DNA of 41,762 nt from a virus: positions 1-41,762 of IMG/VR virus record IMGVR_UViG_3300020202_000044, one strand, 5' to 3'. Below the pieces are notes generated by a model, which was not told the origin of the DNA, did no database searches, and saw nothing but the letters and a program-made list of their open reading frames with translations. Positions 16,862 to 23,513 of this stretch are shown here, one piece after another (position 1 is the stretch's first letter; each line of letters starts with the position of its first letter). Made by a program: the position numbers and the translations under genes.

Positions 16862-17148
16862 TACCCCACGTCCTCGATGAGGCGGATGGCGTCGTCAAAG
16901 CCCCAGGTCTCTCGGTCATTCTCTACGTAGGAATCAACGATGGAGAGGACCGGGGGCGACGTGACGAATACACCTAGCTTCTCGCTGGCGCAGTCAAAGC
17001 AGATGCCTCGCTCTTTGACGCAGACGGAGTGATCGCAACTCTGGCTTGAGCAGACCACTCTACGGGTGTCGTCTCCGCAGAACTTACATGCGGCGACTTC
17101 GTAGAAGAAGTCCTGTGTGGATAGACAATCGCCTGATCGTGAGCCCAA
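16861..17148 (-). CDS. Cysteine-rich zinc-binding protein
   Basis: A 95-residue protein with two four-cysteine groups: CKFC with C-x-x-x-x-C, then CDHSVC and CFDC, in the order of a treble-clef or double zinc finger. The only start I see is TTG 17148 with GGGG nine bases upstream, so the exact start is uncertain. It lies between the XRE regulator and the resolvase. DNA binding or a processing role in recombination is possible; no named family. Confidence 0.55.
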   Translation of the reverse strand: MGSRSGDCLSTQDFFYEVAACKFCGDDTRRVVCSSQSCDHSVCVKERGICFDCASEKLGVFVTSPPVLSIVDSYVENDRETWGFDDAIRLIEDVG

Positions 17149-17180
17149 CTCTGTTTCCCCCTACCCTGATCGCGCTGTGT

Positions 17181-17438
17181 TTACAGCAGCTTACTCTTGA
17201 CGAATTCTCTGATCTCCTTCGGAGCCTTCTCCGCGTATGCCATGATCGCCAGGATTGTCGGGTCCGTGTTGAGTGCCGCCGCCAGCTTCGGAATGATCTT
17301 GCTGGATGGCGGGTTGACCGCCCCCGTCTCCCAGCCCGAACAGTAACCCTTGTGGCTTCCGATCTTCTTGGCCACCTGCTCCAGCGTCAGCTCCAACATC
17401 TGCCGGCGTGCCCTGACAAACTCTCCGAACGTCGCCAT
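17181..17438 (-). CDS. XRE-family (Cro/CI-like) helix-turn-helix regulator
   Basis: An 85-residue protein with a canonical HTH: FVRARRQMLELTLEQVAKKIG, then SHKGYCSGWETGAVNPPSSK as the recognition helix region, then KLAAALNTDP. It is little more than the DNA-binding domain, so it probably acts as a dimer in the manner of Cro or a small repressor. The strong ribosome site GAGAGGGG precedes ATG. A 6-bp inverted repeat 35 bases upstream may be its own operator. It sits inside the recombination block rather than in the divergent control region, which is unusual for a master repressor. Confidence 0.85.
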   Translation of the reverse strand: MATFGEFVRARRQMLELTLEQVAKKIGSHKGYCSGWETGAVNPPSSKIIPKLAAALNTDPTILAIMAYAEKAPKEIREFVKSKLL

Positions 17439-17472
17439 GTTTCCCCTCTCTTCCGAAGAAACCCACTATCTC

Positions 17473-17492
17473 CCTGGCGGTTATCTGCCAGG
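17473..17492. promoter_or_regulatory. Inverted repeat upstream of the XRE gene, operator candidate
   Basis: CCTGGC (17473-17478) and GCCAGG (17487-17492) flank eight bases. It lies in the short gap between the ERF stop and the XRE start, a natural place for autoregulation. No promoter boxes are clear here, so it could instead be an RNA hairpin in the operon message. Confidence 0.35.
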
Positions 17493-17513
17493 CTTCCCAG
17501 AGCTTGTAGACCT

Positions 17514-18341
17514 TCACGACGCCTTTTCAATGTGGAAGAAGTTGAGGTACTGACCCTTGCGCTTGTAGGTGAGATGCGCATTCTGCCCCTTGAGTAGCTT
17601 CCCAGTTTCCCAGGCTTCCTTGTGGAAGGTAGATGTCCACTCCTCTTCCCCGCCGCCGTCCAGATCAAGAATCTTCAGCGAGTAGGACATGCTCCCTTTG
17701 TTCCCGACAGGTCGAGGGTTGGGGTTGACGCCCACGACCTGAACCAGCATCACGGAAGCGTCCTGGGGGATGTCAGGGTTAAACGGGGCGGAGGCGGCGA
17801 CGATCTTCTGGGCGTCACTCAGGAAGCTATCCGCCTTCTCCTTGTCCTCAGGGGTTGACGGATCGACCGCCACCAAGGGCTCAGGAGCGGGCGGAGGGGG
17901 CGGCGCTTTAGGGGGCGCGGGAGGGCGCTTAGGAGCCTCCTGGCGGGGCGTAGCTAGATTCCTGCCGACCGCCGCTTCCCCGTCGTCTTCGTCGTCAGCG
18001 GCAAGGGCCAGCAGGGCGCAGAGGGCGACCCGCTTCCCGTAGGTAACGGCAGCGGCCATCTTCTGAGCATCCAGGCCGGGCGGAAGATCGTAGGTGGAGG
18101 AGAACTCCTCGCCGCTGACGTGAAGGAGCTGGGTCTTGATGTACGCCCCGCCGTTGTCGGGCCAATGGCCCGTCCCCTGGAGCAGGATGAATCCATGCTC
18201 TTGCAGGGGGCCTTTGACGACATCGTAGACCTGCGGAAGGTCCGCGTACTTGCTCTTGAAGAAGGGGTTGTTCTTGTCCTTCACCAGGGGCCTGAACTGC
18301 TTCATGGCAGCCATAAGCTGCTTGATGACGTCGGGGCTCAT
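17514..18341 (-). CDS. erf: ERF-family single-strand annealing protein with C-terminal OB-like domain
   Basis: A 275-residue protein. Residues 1-125 match the ERF recombinase pattern closely: NPFFKSKYADLPQVYDVV, LQEHGFILLQGTGHW, IKTQLLHVSGEEFSSTYDLP, DAQKMAAAVTYGKRVALCAL, LAADDEDDGEAA. ERF proteins coat and anneal single strands during phage recombination and genome circularisation. A proline-rich linker (about 137-165) leads to a second domain (about 195-275) with strands such as VMLVQVVGVNPNPRP and SYSLKILDLDGG that look like an OB fold, so annealing and single-strand binding may be fused. The start overlaps the upstream stop (ATGA). Confidence 0.85.
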   Translation of the reverse strand: MSPDVIKQLMAAMKQFRPLVKDKNNPFFKSKYADLPQVYDVVKGPLQEHGFILLQGTGHWPDNGGAYIKTQLLHVSGEEFSSTYDLPPGLDAQKMAAAVTYGKRVALCALLALAADDEDDGEAAVGRNLATPRQEAPKRPPAPPKAPPPPPAPEPLVAVDPSTPEDKEKADSFLSDAQKIVAASAPFNPDIPQDASVMLVQVVGVNPNPRPVGNKGSMSYSLKILDLDGGGEEEWTSTFHKEAWETGKLLKGQNAHLTYKRKGQYLNFFHIEKAS

Positions 18342-18676
18342 GCTCTCTCTCCAAAAAGGTCTTTCTGAAAGTAGGCTTCCGTAGATGGGCCGTGGAAGTA
18401 GACGCGGGCTGACTTGCCAGCTCTGGTCTTCCGCCTTTCCGTGCCGTAATGGATCTGCTTCGCGGCCATCAGCTCGGTGAAGCGGGGGCTTACGGCTTGG
18501 TGGGAGAGGCCTGTTCTAGCTTCGGCTTCGTCGCAGGTAAGGCCGAAGCCCGACGACGCTTCCACCAGCGCAAGAATCTGATTTCGCAAAACCTGACGGC
18601 ATACCTCCGGAGTCGTGGCATGGGCCTCTACGGACGTATCCGCCCCCTTGTGGAAGTTCTGGCAGATGTCCTTCAA
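18338..18676 (-). CDS. Winged-helix DNA-binding protein (TTG start)
   Basis: A 112-residue protein. I place the start at TTG 18676 because it has GGAAGG upstream and overlaps the previous stop (TTGA); the frame stays open far upstream but the extra residues read like shadow coding. ILALVEASSGFGLTCDEAEARTGLSHQAVSPRFTELMAAKQI is a classic winged helix, followed by a basic wing (GTERRKTRAGKSARVY). Its first residues carry a CQNF/HKGAD segment. It is coupled by ATGA to the ERF gene and could regulate the recombination block or help replication initiation. Confidence 0.7.
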   Translation of the reverse strand: MKDICQNFHKGADTSVEAHATTPEVCRQVLRNQILALVEASSGFGLTCDEAEARTGLSHQAVSPRFTELMAAKQIHYGTERRKTRAGKSARVYFHGPSTEAYFQKDLFGERA

Positions 18677-19020
18677 GGGGCACCTTCCGATTCCCGCGCT
18701 TCCTTGGCGCGATCCCAGGCCGCTTCCCAATAGGCGTCGTTCTGGAACTCCTCGGGCTCCGCGATCTCGCCGGCACCCTCGCAGACGTCGCATTCGATGT
18801 AGGCGCAAGCCCGGCAAGGACAGGGGCATTTCTTGAGGAAGTTGCAGGTGGAGGAGGCGCAATGCTTCTGAGGGTAGAAGCCCCTCGCCTCGCAGAAGTA
18901 GCAGTCGATCATGGGATCCGCAGGAGGATCCAGGCGCTTCTCCTCGCAGTTGCGGATAGCCTGATGGCTGGCCTGGATGATCTTGTCCATCCCGAAGTCG
19001 AAGGCGTCCAGAGGGGTCAA
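18673..19020 (-). CDS. Cysteine-rich zinc finger protein
   Basis: A 115-residue protein with a helical start (MDKIIQASHQAIRNCEEKR) and a cysteine-dense middle: CYFCEARGF, then C-x-x-x-x-C, CPCPC, C-x-x-C, CDVCEGAG. That order resembles the CxxCxGxG repeats of DnaJ-type zinc domains. The end is acidic. Stop and start overlap both neighbours (ATGA upstream; TTG inside the stop downstream), so it is made with the winged-helix and ERF proteins. Confidence 0.7.
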   Translation of the reverse strand: MTPLDAFDFGMDKIIQASHQAIRNCEEKRLDPPADPMIDCYFCEARGFYPQKHCASSTCNFLKKCPCPCRACAYIECDVCEGAGEIAEPEEFQNDAYWEAAWDRAKEARESEGAP

Positions 19021-19136
19021 GCAACACCCCCTTTCAGCACATAGGTCAGCTTGCAGAGGGCGACCGCCAACTCGGCGCGGTCCTCGATGTGGAGCTTCAG
19101 GATGACCGCCTCGATAGCGGCCTTCGCCTCGCGCAT
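19017..19136 (-). CDS. Small helical protein at the head of the recombination block
   Basis: A 39-residue protein from ATG 19136: MREAKAAIEAVILKLHIED then RAELAVALCKLTYVLKGGVA, amphipathic helix throughout. GGGG four to seven bases upstream is a modest ribosome site. The frame is open upstream to 19634, but those residues are Ser/Gly/Thr-rich without clear coding character and are interrupted by perfect hairpins, so I prefer the short form. ATGA overlap with the zinc finger gene supports the frame. Confidence 0.45.
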   Translation of the reverse strand: MREAKAAIEAVILKLHIEDRAELAVALCKLTYVLKGGVA

Positions 19137-19525
19137 GACCCCGCGCTGGTTGGCGATCTCCGCGATCAGGAGGGAGCTAGAGAGGGTAGCCCGCGACTCA
19201 AGGCTACCCTTCTCTGTTTCCCCGACTCCCTGGACATCCCCAGCCGTCGATCCCCCGGTACTGATCGCGCCGCACGGATGCAGGGCCAAGCTCAGATTTG
19301 AGCTAGGCGCTGACGAAGTATCAGCGCCTAGCTGTTGGGAGGATTGAGGGACGCCATGGACTTCAGTTTTTCGCCGGGTCGCTGCTTCGGTCCCGTCCCC
19401 ACTAGACGCTAGACCACGACCCGGCGTACTCCCAATCTTGTTTTCCGCGCCCACGGCATCCTCCCTTGCGGAGGACGACCACGCATAAGCGCCTTTACCA
19501 TTGGGTATCGCCCCAATGATACAGC
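19137..19525. other. Hairpin-rich leader region without a confident gene
   Basis: About 390 bases between the small helical gene and a 41-residue frame. A minus-strand frame is open through all of it, but no start codon has a convincing ribosome site. The region holds four inverted repeats: GGGTAGCC/GGCTACCC (19184-19209), GCTCA/TGAGC (19290-19303), a perfect 13-bp stem at 19301-19333, and CATTGGG/CCCAATG (19499-19518). It is best read as a structured leader or control region for the recombination block. Confidence 0.45.
19301..19333. promoter_or_regulatory. Perfect 13-bp inverted repeat
   Basis: AGCTAGGCGCTGA (19301-19313) and TCAGCGCCTAGCT (19321-19333) are exact complements around CGAAGTA. 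No U run follows on either strand, so it is not a standard terminator. It may be an operator, a stabilising RNA hairpin for the downstream recombination genes, or a DNA structure for a nicking or recombination protein. Confidence 0.6.
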
Positions 19526-19651
19526 TTAGGCGAGAGTCGTCCGTCCGAAAAACGCGCTGATTCCCTGAGGCCCCGAGCAGAGCAAGTGTAGCCGCACCAT
19601 GACCAGCTCGGGATTCCTCAGGGGGTCGGCGCATTCGTCAACGTTCTTCAT
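19526..19651 (-). CDS. Possible 41-residue leader peptide
   Basis: The frame from ATG 19651 reads MKNVDECADPLRNPELVMVR then LHLLCSGPQGISAFFG to TAA. It lies eight or so bases downstream of the start point expected from a promoter-like sequence at 19666-19694 and has no ribosome site, so it would be nearly leaderless. Composition is plausible but the evidence is thin. It could equally be untranslated leader. Confidence 0.3.
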   Translation of the reverse strand: MKNVDECADPLRNPELVMVRLHLLCSGPQGISAFFGRTTLA

Positions 19652-19665
19652 AGTGCGGCTAAGTG

Positions 19666-19694
19666 AATCTACTATGCCGTAGTCAGGGATTCAA
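19666..19694 (-). promoter_or_regulatory. Promoter candidate for the recombination block
   Basis: On the minus strand TTGAAT (19694-19689), a 17-base spacer, then TAGATT (19671-19666). The spacer carries TGACTACGG, which also occurs in the spacer of the main early promoter near 30.07 kb, so one regulator may act on both. It would restart minus-strand transcription after the plus-strand integrase gene. Confidence 0.45.
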
Positions 19695-19815
19695 GGAAAA
19701 TAATTCAGAAAGTCAAAATAGCATCGGACCATCGGGAGAAACCTGACGCTAGTATAGGGGTCGCTTTCAGGTTGCGCCCGGGGGATCGAGGGGGATACCA
19801 TTTTTTTTGCTTCGG

Positions 19816-19851
19816 TCCCTCCCCCTCTCTGGAGAGATGAGGGGGCAGGGA
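19816..19851 (+). promoter_or_regulatory. Long hairpin in the integrase leader
   Basis: TCCCTCCCCCTC (19816-19827) pairs with GAGGGGGCAGGGA (19839-19851), with one bulged C. The right arm holds the purine run GGGGGCAGGGAGGG that would serve as ribosome site for any start at the integrase N-terminus. An eight-T run lies just before the hairpin. It may hold integrase translation low. Confidence 0.5.
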
Positions 19852-19897
19852 GGGAATAGGTACGCGGGCACTCTCCGGGCTCGGAGAGGCGGGGAAA

Positions 19898-20803
19898 CTG
19901 GCGTCCGGATATCTCGGTGAGCTTGCGGTCTGCGGCAAAAGCCCCGAGACAATCCGTAGCTACACTCATTCTCTTGGACTCTACCTTGACCATCTGACGG
20001 TCCAGGCCGTCGACTTTAAGGAGGCTGGGTACAAAGACTTGATAACCTTTCTTCAAGGTTTCCGCCTTCAGGGTAAGTCTGAGGCTACGCTACAGTCTCG
20101 TCTCTCCGCCGTATCGAGCTGGTACAAATGGCTAAAAAGGGTCCGCGTGGTCAAGGAAAACCCCTGCGATCTCGTCGGCTCCATCCACGTTCCCGAGTCG
20201 CTTCCCGAATTCTTCACCGAGGAAGAGTTTGGGAAGCTGCTCGAGGGGGCCAAGACCTACCCCCGGAATACGGAGCGGAATGCCGCGCTCCTGGAATTCA
20301 TCTACGCCAGCGGTTGCCGGCGCGAGGAAGTGTCGAATATGGACGCGGACCTCATCTCCTACGGGAAGGATCCCTTCGCCACAGTGAAGCAGGGAAAGGG
20401 AAAGCGAGACCGCCTGGTGCTGCTTGGCGACAGATTCTCTAGGGCCTGGGAGGCGTACCTAAAGGTAAGGTCTAGAGCCCTCTCCAAGTGGGAGCGACCT
20501 CTGGAGAAAGCGGCCTTTGTGACCCATGACGGCAGGAGAATGAGCCCAGCGGCGATCTACGACGTCATCCGCCAGCTCTGCCGCCATGCTGGGGTGAAGG
20601 TGCTGTACCCGCACGCGATAAGACATTCCGCGGCAACGCACATGCTCAACAACGGGGATAACCTGGAGAACATCCGGGAGCAGCTAGGGCACAGGAGCCT
20701 ATCTACGACCCAGGTTTATCTCCATGTGGCTCTGGAGCGCCGGCGGGAGCAGTACCGGAAGAGTCATCCGGCCGCTTCTTCTTCGCCTCCCGCCACTTCT
20801 TAG
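19898..20803 (+). CDS. Tyrosine recombinase (XerC/D-like integrase), start codon unclear
   Basis: The catalytic set is complete. Counting from CTG 19898 it has Arg141 (SGCRREE), His239-x-x-Arg242 (PHAIRHSAATH), His265 (QLGHRS) and Tyr274 (TTQVYLH). The SAM-like core-binding domain (SPETIRSYTHSLGLYLDHL and TLQSRLSAVSSWYKWLKR) is encoded upstream of the first usual start, TTG 20039, so that start would cut the domain in half. The frame is open back to 19841 with only CTG 19898 and ATA 19856 as initiators; with CTG the length is 301, the normal size for XerC. An ATG at 19837 lies in another frame and would need a +1 shift. It runs against all its neighbours and probably inserts the phage into the host chromosome. 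Confidence 0.8.
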   Translation: MASGYLGELAVCGKSPETIRSYTHSLGLYLDHLTVQAVDFKEAGYKDLITFLQGFRLQGKSEATLQSRLSAVSSWYKWLKRVRVVKENPCDLVGSIHVPESLPEFFTEEEFGKLLEGAKTYPRNTERNAALLEFIYASGCRREEVSNMDADLISYGKDPFATVKQGKGKRDRLVLLGDRFSRAWEAYLKVRSRALSKWERPLEKAAFVTHDGRRMSPAAIYDVIRQLCRHAGVKVLYPHAIRHSAATHMLNNGDNLENIREQLGHRSLSTTQVYLHVALERRREQYRKSHPAASSSPPATS

Positions 20804-20936
20804 TACGGACGTACTGGGAGCAGGCGGGGGTGCAGTACCTCTGCGGAGGCCACTTCTCCGTATCGAGGATGAATTCCTTGGCGCAGCGAGGGCATTTGAT
20901 CGGGATCTTCACGGTGTCACGCTCTTCTATCGTCAT
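20703..20936 (-). CDS. Small zinc-ribbon protein
   Basis: A 77-residue protein with CPRC near residue 16 and CTPAC near residue 37 inside a typical ribbon (KCPRCAKEFILDTEKWPPQRYCTPAC), followed by a basic segment and a Pro/Gly/Ser-rich tail. Its last 100 bases overlap the integrase 3' end on the opposite strand. TF2B-like small ribbon proteins often bind nucleic acid or partner enzymes; function unknown. Confidence 0.65.
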   Translation of the reverse strand: MTIEERDTVKIPIKCPRCAKEFILDTEKWPPQRYCTPACSQYVRTKKWREAKKKRPDDSSGTAPAGAPEPHGDKPGS

Positions 20937-20972
20937 TATCTCCCCTAATCCCCACCCTCCTCAACCTTTTGC

Positions 20973-21167
20973 CTATTCTGCGTAAGGCTCCGTAAACACC
21001 TGTAGGTTAGCGGCGTTGGTGTCCTTCTTGATCCTGGCGGCGAGCGCCTCCGCTTCGGCGTCTGGCATCGGACGGCTGCGCCTCTCCGCCATGAACGGGT
21101 AGAAGTCTCCGCCCTCGATCTGATGCGCCAGCCTCAGAACCACGCACCGCATACGCGATATCCTCAA
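20973..21167 (-). CDS. Small protein of unknown function
   Basis: A 64-residue protein: LAHQIEGGDFYPFMAERRSR in the middle, then a helical end (DAEAEALAARIKKDTNAANL). Start overlaps the upstream stop (ATGA), which supports the frame. No family recognised. Confidence 0.6.
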   Translation of the reverse strand: MRISRMRCVVLRLAHQIEGGDFYPFMAERRSRPMPDAEAEALAARIKKDTNAANLQVFTEPYAE

Positions 21168-21352
21168 ACGGTGAAATCTTCGTAGCCAGCACGGACGTAC
21201 CCGCGCTCTTCCAGGAACTCCCAGAAACGCTTGTTCAGTTTCTCTAGGCGCTCCTGTACGTGGCGCTCGTTCTCTCCGTACACGCCGGGGTCCATCTCGA
21301 CCCAGAGCGGATGGCCCATGAACATCACGGTTAGCTTGTAGTGCTTAGGCAT
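21164..21352 (-). CDS. Small protein of unknown function
   Basis: A 62-residue protein starting MPKHYKLTVMFMGHPLWVEM (beta), then a charged helix (RHVQERLEKLNKRFWEFLEE) and a short end. The ATG follows the upstream TAG without a gap and the stop overlaps the next start. Looks like a compact alpha/beta protein; no family recognised. Confidence 0.65.
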   Translation of the reverse strand: MPKHYKLTVMFMGHPLWVEMDPGVYGENERHVQERLEKLNKRFWEFLEERGYVRAGYEDFTV

Positions 21353-21625
21353 CTAACACCTCTCCTGAGCCTTCAAGATAGCGCACCTACGGCACGGCGG
21401 AATAAGAACAATGCTACAGATGCAGTCGATCTCCTCAATCGCCTTTCGCAAGGCTTCGACCTGAAGTTTGAGGCTTTCGATCTCCTTGGCGAACTCGCAG
21501 TTTGTGGTCGGGTAGCCGCAAGGGTCGGCCTCGTGGCAGACGCACTCGCACCACTCCCCGGAATACTCCGTCTTGTCGGAGCAATTCTCGTGGTTGGACC
21601 CGTAACAAGCGTTGGACAGCTTCAT
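21353..21625 (-). CDS. Cysteine-rich protein with central coiled coil
   Basis: A 90-residue protein. Eight cysteines lie in the first 45 residues (NACYGSNHENCSD, CECVCHEADPCGY, NCEFA), then a helix (EIESLKLQVEALRKAIEEID), then CIC and CRRC pairs. Two zinc sites joined by a coiled coil would fit a dimeric adaptor. ATG with GGAGC upstream. No family recognised. Confidence 0.65.
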   Translation of the reverse strand: MKLSNACYGSNHENCSDKTEYSGEWCECVCHEADPCGYPTTNCEFAKEIESLKLQVEALRKAIEEIDCICSIVLIPPCRRCAILKAQERC

Positions 21626-21644
21626 AAAGCTCCTAAGATCAGAT

Positions 21645-21704
21645 TCAGGCTTTGCAGATAGGGCAGTAGGAGCCCGATCCGCAGCGCCGCTTTCGTTTCT
21701 TCAT
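21645..21704 (-). CDS. Possible 19-residue cysteine microprotein
   Basis: From ATG 21704 the frame reads MKKRKRRCGSGSYCPICKA and stops. A basic head and three closely spaced cysteines would allow one zinc or nucleic-acid contact. There is no clear ribosome site and it is very short, so it may be chance. Confidence 0.25.
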   Translation of the reverse strand: MKKRKRRCGSGSYCPICKA

Positions 21705-21708
21705 ACAG

Positions 21709-21870
21709 TTATTCAATGACGTCTGCTTCGACAACCTTGCCGCCGGAACTCCCCCTCCCGGCTTCATCTAACCTTTTTGCGTGCGCCTCCGCCTTCTCCT
21801 TGGAGGCGTAGACGGCCTCAAAGTCGCTCCCATCGTACTGGCTGTCCCACAGAACGACGTAGACCTTCAC
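21709..21870 (-). CDS. Small alpha/beta protein of unknown function
   Basis: A 53-residue protein from GTG 21870: KVYVVLWDSQYDGSDFEAVY then ASKEKAEAHAKRLDEAG. AAAGGAG stands seven bases before the GTG, and the GTG overlaps the upstream stop (GTGA); both choose this start over an ATG 33 bases earlier. The strand-then-helix form is common among small phage proteins of unknown role. Confidence 0.7.
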   Translation of the reverse strand: MKVYVVLWDSQYDGSDFEAVYASKEKAEAHAKRLDEAGRGSSGGKVVEADVIE

Positions 21871-22028
21871 TTTGGGCTCCTTTCGTTTGATTGGTCTAAC
21901 CACGGGGCGGCCTCAAGCCGCGCCTTGATGCGATCCTCTACCCCCTGAGCCCTGTTCAGGGTGATGATGTTGATGATGCACGTCGCGGCACACACCGCGT
22001 AGAGCGCCACGTTTCCCCAGTCGATCAT
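21867..22028 (-). CDS. Small membrane protein
   Basis: A 53-residue protein: MIDWGNVALYAVCAATCIIN then IITLNRAQGVEDRIKARLEA. One membrane helix fills residues 5-24 and the rest is a basic amphipathic tail. ATGA overlap upstream and GTGA overlap downstream fix both ends. Could sit in the inner membrane during early infection; exclusion or host-control roles are guesses. Confidence 0.7.
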   Translation of the reverse strand: MIDWGNVALYAVCAATCIINIITLNRAQGVEDRIKARLEAAPWLDQSNERSPK

Positions 22029-22492
22029 TTCCCCTCCGAAGTCTTTTCGCTGGAATCGCGTACTTCAGGACCGTAGACCTGGGTGCCGTCCTCGAGCTTG
22101 ATGGCGATGACCCTGTACCTCTCCCCATTGCACGAAACCTTGTCGTCCATGGGCCGCACCCCAGTCTTAGCCTCCTGGAACTCCAGATGCCGGTTGCAAT
22201 CGCAGGAGTAGTTACCCTCGCTCCACCAGAAGTCGGAGCCGTCGCCCCAGTCGATCTCCCTCATGGAGAAGGTGACTTCCTCCCATGTCTCGTCGTCCCT
22301 CATCGTGACGAAGTATGGCTTCAGCTTCTTCTCGCAGATGCAGGGGCCGGGAGGGTTGAATTGGGTCAGGCAGAAGTCCTTATGCATGTTTCCCTCTGGG
22401 GCGCAGCCCTCTAGCCACGGCTTCAACGGCGCACGGTTCTTCCGAGCCTCTTCGGACAGCTTACTTTGGACGGGCAACGTCGGCTTCCTCAT
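22025..22492 (-). CDS. Cysteine-containing protein of unknown function
   Basis: A 155-residue protein. I start it at ATG 22492, which overlaps the upstream stop. The first 30 residues are basic. The middle holds C-x-x-x-x-x-x-x-x-x-C...CICEKK. Beta-like segments follow (WEEVTFSMREIDWGDGSDFW), then YSCDCNRH and a C-terminal strand pair (VSCNGERYRVIAIKLEDGT). Possibly a zinc-stabilised beta protein. No family recognised. Confidence 0.65.
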   Translation of the reverse strand: MRKPTLPVQSKLSEEARKNRAPLKPWLEGCAPEGNMHKDFCLTQFNPPGPCICEKKLKPYFVTMRDDETWEEVTFSMREIDWGDGSDFWWSEGNYSCDCNRHLEFQEAKTGVRPMDDKVSCNGERYRVIAIKLEDGTQVYGPEVRDSSEKTSEGK

Positions 22493-22719
22493 AGGCGCTT
22501 TTCCTTCGATTTGACCCTCACGAACGTTGGGCTCTCCCGGCGTGGACGGATCCACTCCATCCGGTATGCTGCACCGCGCAGACACTCGATAGGCTCGTCG
22601 GATGAAGGGTCCACCCAGTTGCTACTCGGCGCGGATTGATGCTTTGGACCGTGGCCGGACCTCCGGACGCAGGGAATCGCCACGCCATCCGGGTCGAATT
22701 TCGAGCGGCACCGCTTCAC
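22489..22719 (-). CDS. Small cysteine/histidine protein
   Basis: A 76-residue basic protein beginning MKRCRSKFDPDGVAIPCVRR with SGHGPKHQSA next (C...C...H...H, a possible single zinc site), then IECLRGAAYRMEWIRPRRES. Coupled to both neighbours by ATGA overlaps. It resembles the other small metal-binding proteins of this region. Function unknown. Confidence 0.6.
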   Translation of the reverse strand: MKRCRSKFDPDGVAIPCVRRSGHGPKHQSAPSSNWVDPSSDEPIECLRGAAYRMEWIRPRRESPTFVRVKSKEKRL

Positions 22720-22949
22720 TTGGGGCTCCTTTCTTGGGATTTGCGTAGCCTTGCCCCGACAATGGTCGATCCGCCCGCCGCAGCGTGTTTTGGGCAGTAG
22801 TACAGGCTACCTCCGTCGCCGTCATGCTTCACGTAAGCCAAACCCTTTAGCTTCCCGCTCTTCTTGTAGTCCCGCGATACGCACTCGAAGCAGCCAACGC
22901 GACCGACCGTGACTACCGACCAAGATTCAAGCGACTTCACGGATGTCAT
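22716..22949 (-). CDS. Small protein with C-x-x-C and CPKH motifs
   Basis: A 77-residue protein from ATG 22949: WSVVTVGRVGCFECVSRDYK then LYYCPKHAAAGG. CFEC and C-x-x-H form a probable zinc site. ATGA overlaps both sides. The frame stays open for 90 residues upstream but that part is shadow of the neighbouring gene. Function unknown. Confidence 0.65.
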   Translation of the reverse strand: MTSVKSLESWSVVTVGRVGCFECVSRDYKKSGKLKGLAYVKHDGDGGSLYYCPKHAAAGGSTIVGARLRKSQERSPK

Positions 22950-23251
22950 GAAATGTGCCCCGGCTTCGGGCAGACGCAGACGCATTTGTGCCCCGGGACG
23001 TGGGCGCAGCACTGGCCCGCCGTCTTGATCGGGTTCGCCGGGTCCGCCAGGGCCGCGTCGATGTAGGGGTTCCCGGTCGCCTCCGGGGGCAGCGAACGGG
23101 AGGACAGAGCGAAACCCATGAACCCCGCTACGCCCTGCATTTTCTTGTGGTGCCGGTCGCAGGCCACCGTCTCCTGACCGGGCCAGAACACCGTAACGGT
23201 TGCCTCTTCCGTGCAAGGGACATTGCCCGAGTCGTTGGACTTACAGCGCAT
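22946..23251 (-). CDS. Cysteine/histidine-rich protein
   Basis: A 101-residue protein. MRCKSNDSGNVPCTEEATVT and ETVACDRHHKKMQ form one C..C..C..H group; a later PGHKCVCVCPKPGH forms another. The middle is small and Pro/Ala-rich. ATG has GAAAGGAGAG upstream, a strong site that may start a new translation unit. Function unknown. Confidence 0.65.
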   Translation of the reverse strand: MRCKSNDSGNVPCTEEATVTVFWPGQETVACDRHHKKMQGVAGFMGFALSSRSLPPEATGNPYIDAALADPANPIKTAGQCCAHVPGHKCVCVCPKPGHIS

Positions 23252-23272
23252 GGCTCTCTCCTTTCACAATTC

Positions 23273-23509
23273 TCATCTATCGCGCCTCCGATACTCCGCA
23301 AGCTGGATCTCCGCCGCCTCAGCGCGTTCCCGCCAAGATAGACCGGGAACCGCCAGCCACCAGTACAGGTCCCGAGCCCAGCGGAAGAGCCAGTTGAGAG
23401 GCACGGGATAGCACACCTTGGCACCTCGCACGTAATCCCTCCAGGCAAGCCCGTAGAGGGTCGGCATCCACTCGTTTTCGTGGACGTAGCGGCGAAGCGT
23501 GATTCTCAT
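23273..23509 (-). CDS. Tryptophan-rich small protein
   Basis: A 78-residue protein from ATG 23509 beginning MRITLRRYVHENEWMPTLYG. The middle is Trp-rich and partly hydrophobic (PLNWLFRWARDLYWWLAVPG), the end is a charged helix (LSWRERAEAAEIQLAEYRR). It could lie flat on the inner membrane. Four bases separate it from the upstream gene. No family recognised. Confidence 0.6.
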   Translation of the reverse strand: MRITLRRYVHENEWMPTLYGLAWRDYVRGAKVCYPVPLNWLFRWARDLYWWLAVPGLSWRERAEAAEIQLAEYRRRDR

Positions 23510-23513
23510 GTGG

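Noticed and set aside
17191-17517. Minus-strand GTG frame starting at the ERF stop (GTGA overlap)
   Set aside because: Only the first 25 residues look protein-like; the rest is the XRE gene read in the wrong frame. Kept out unless a frameshift is shown.
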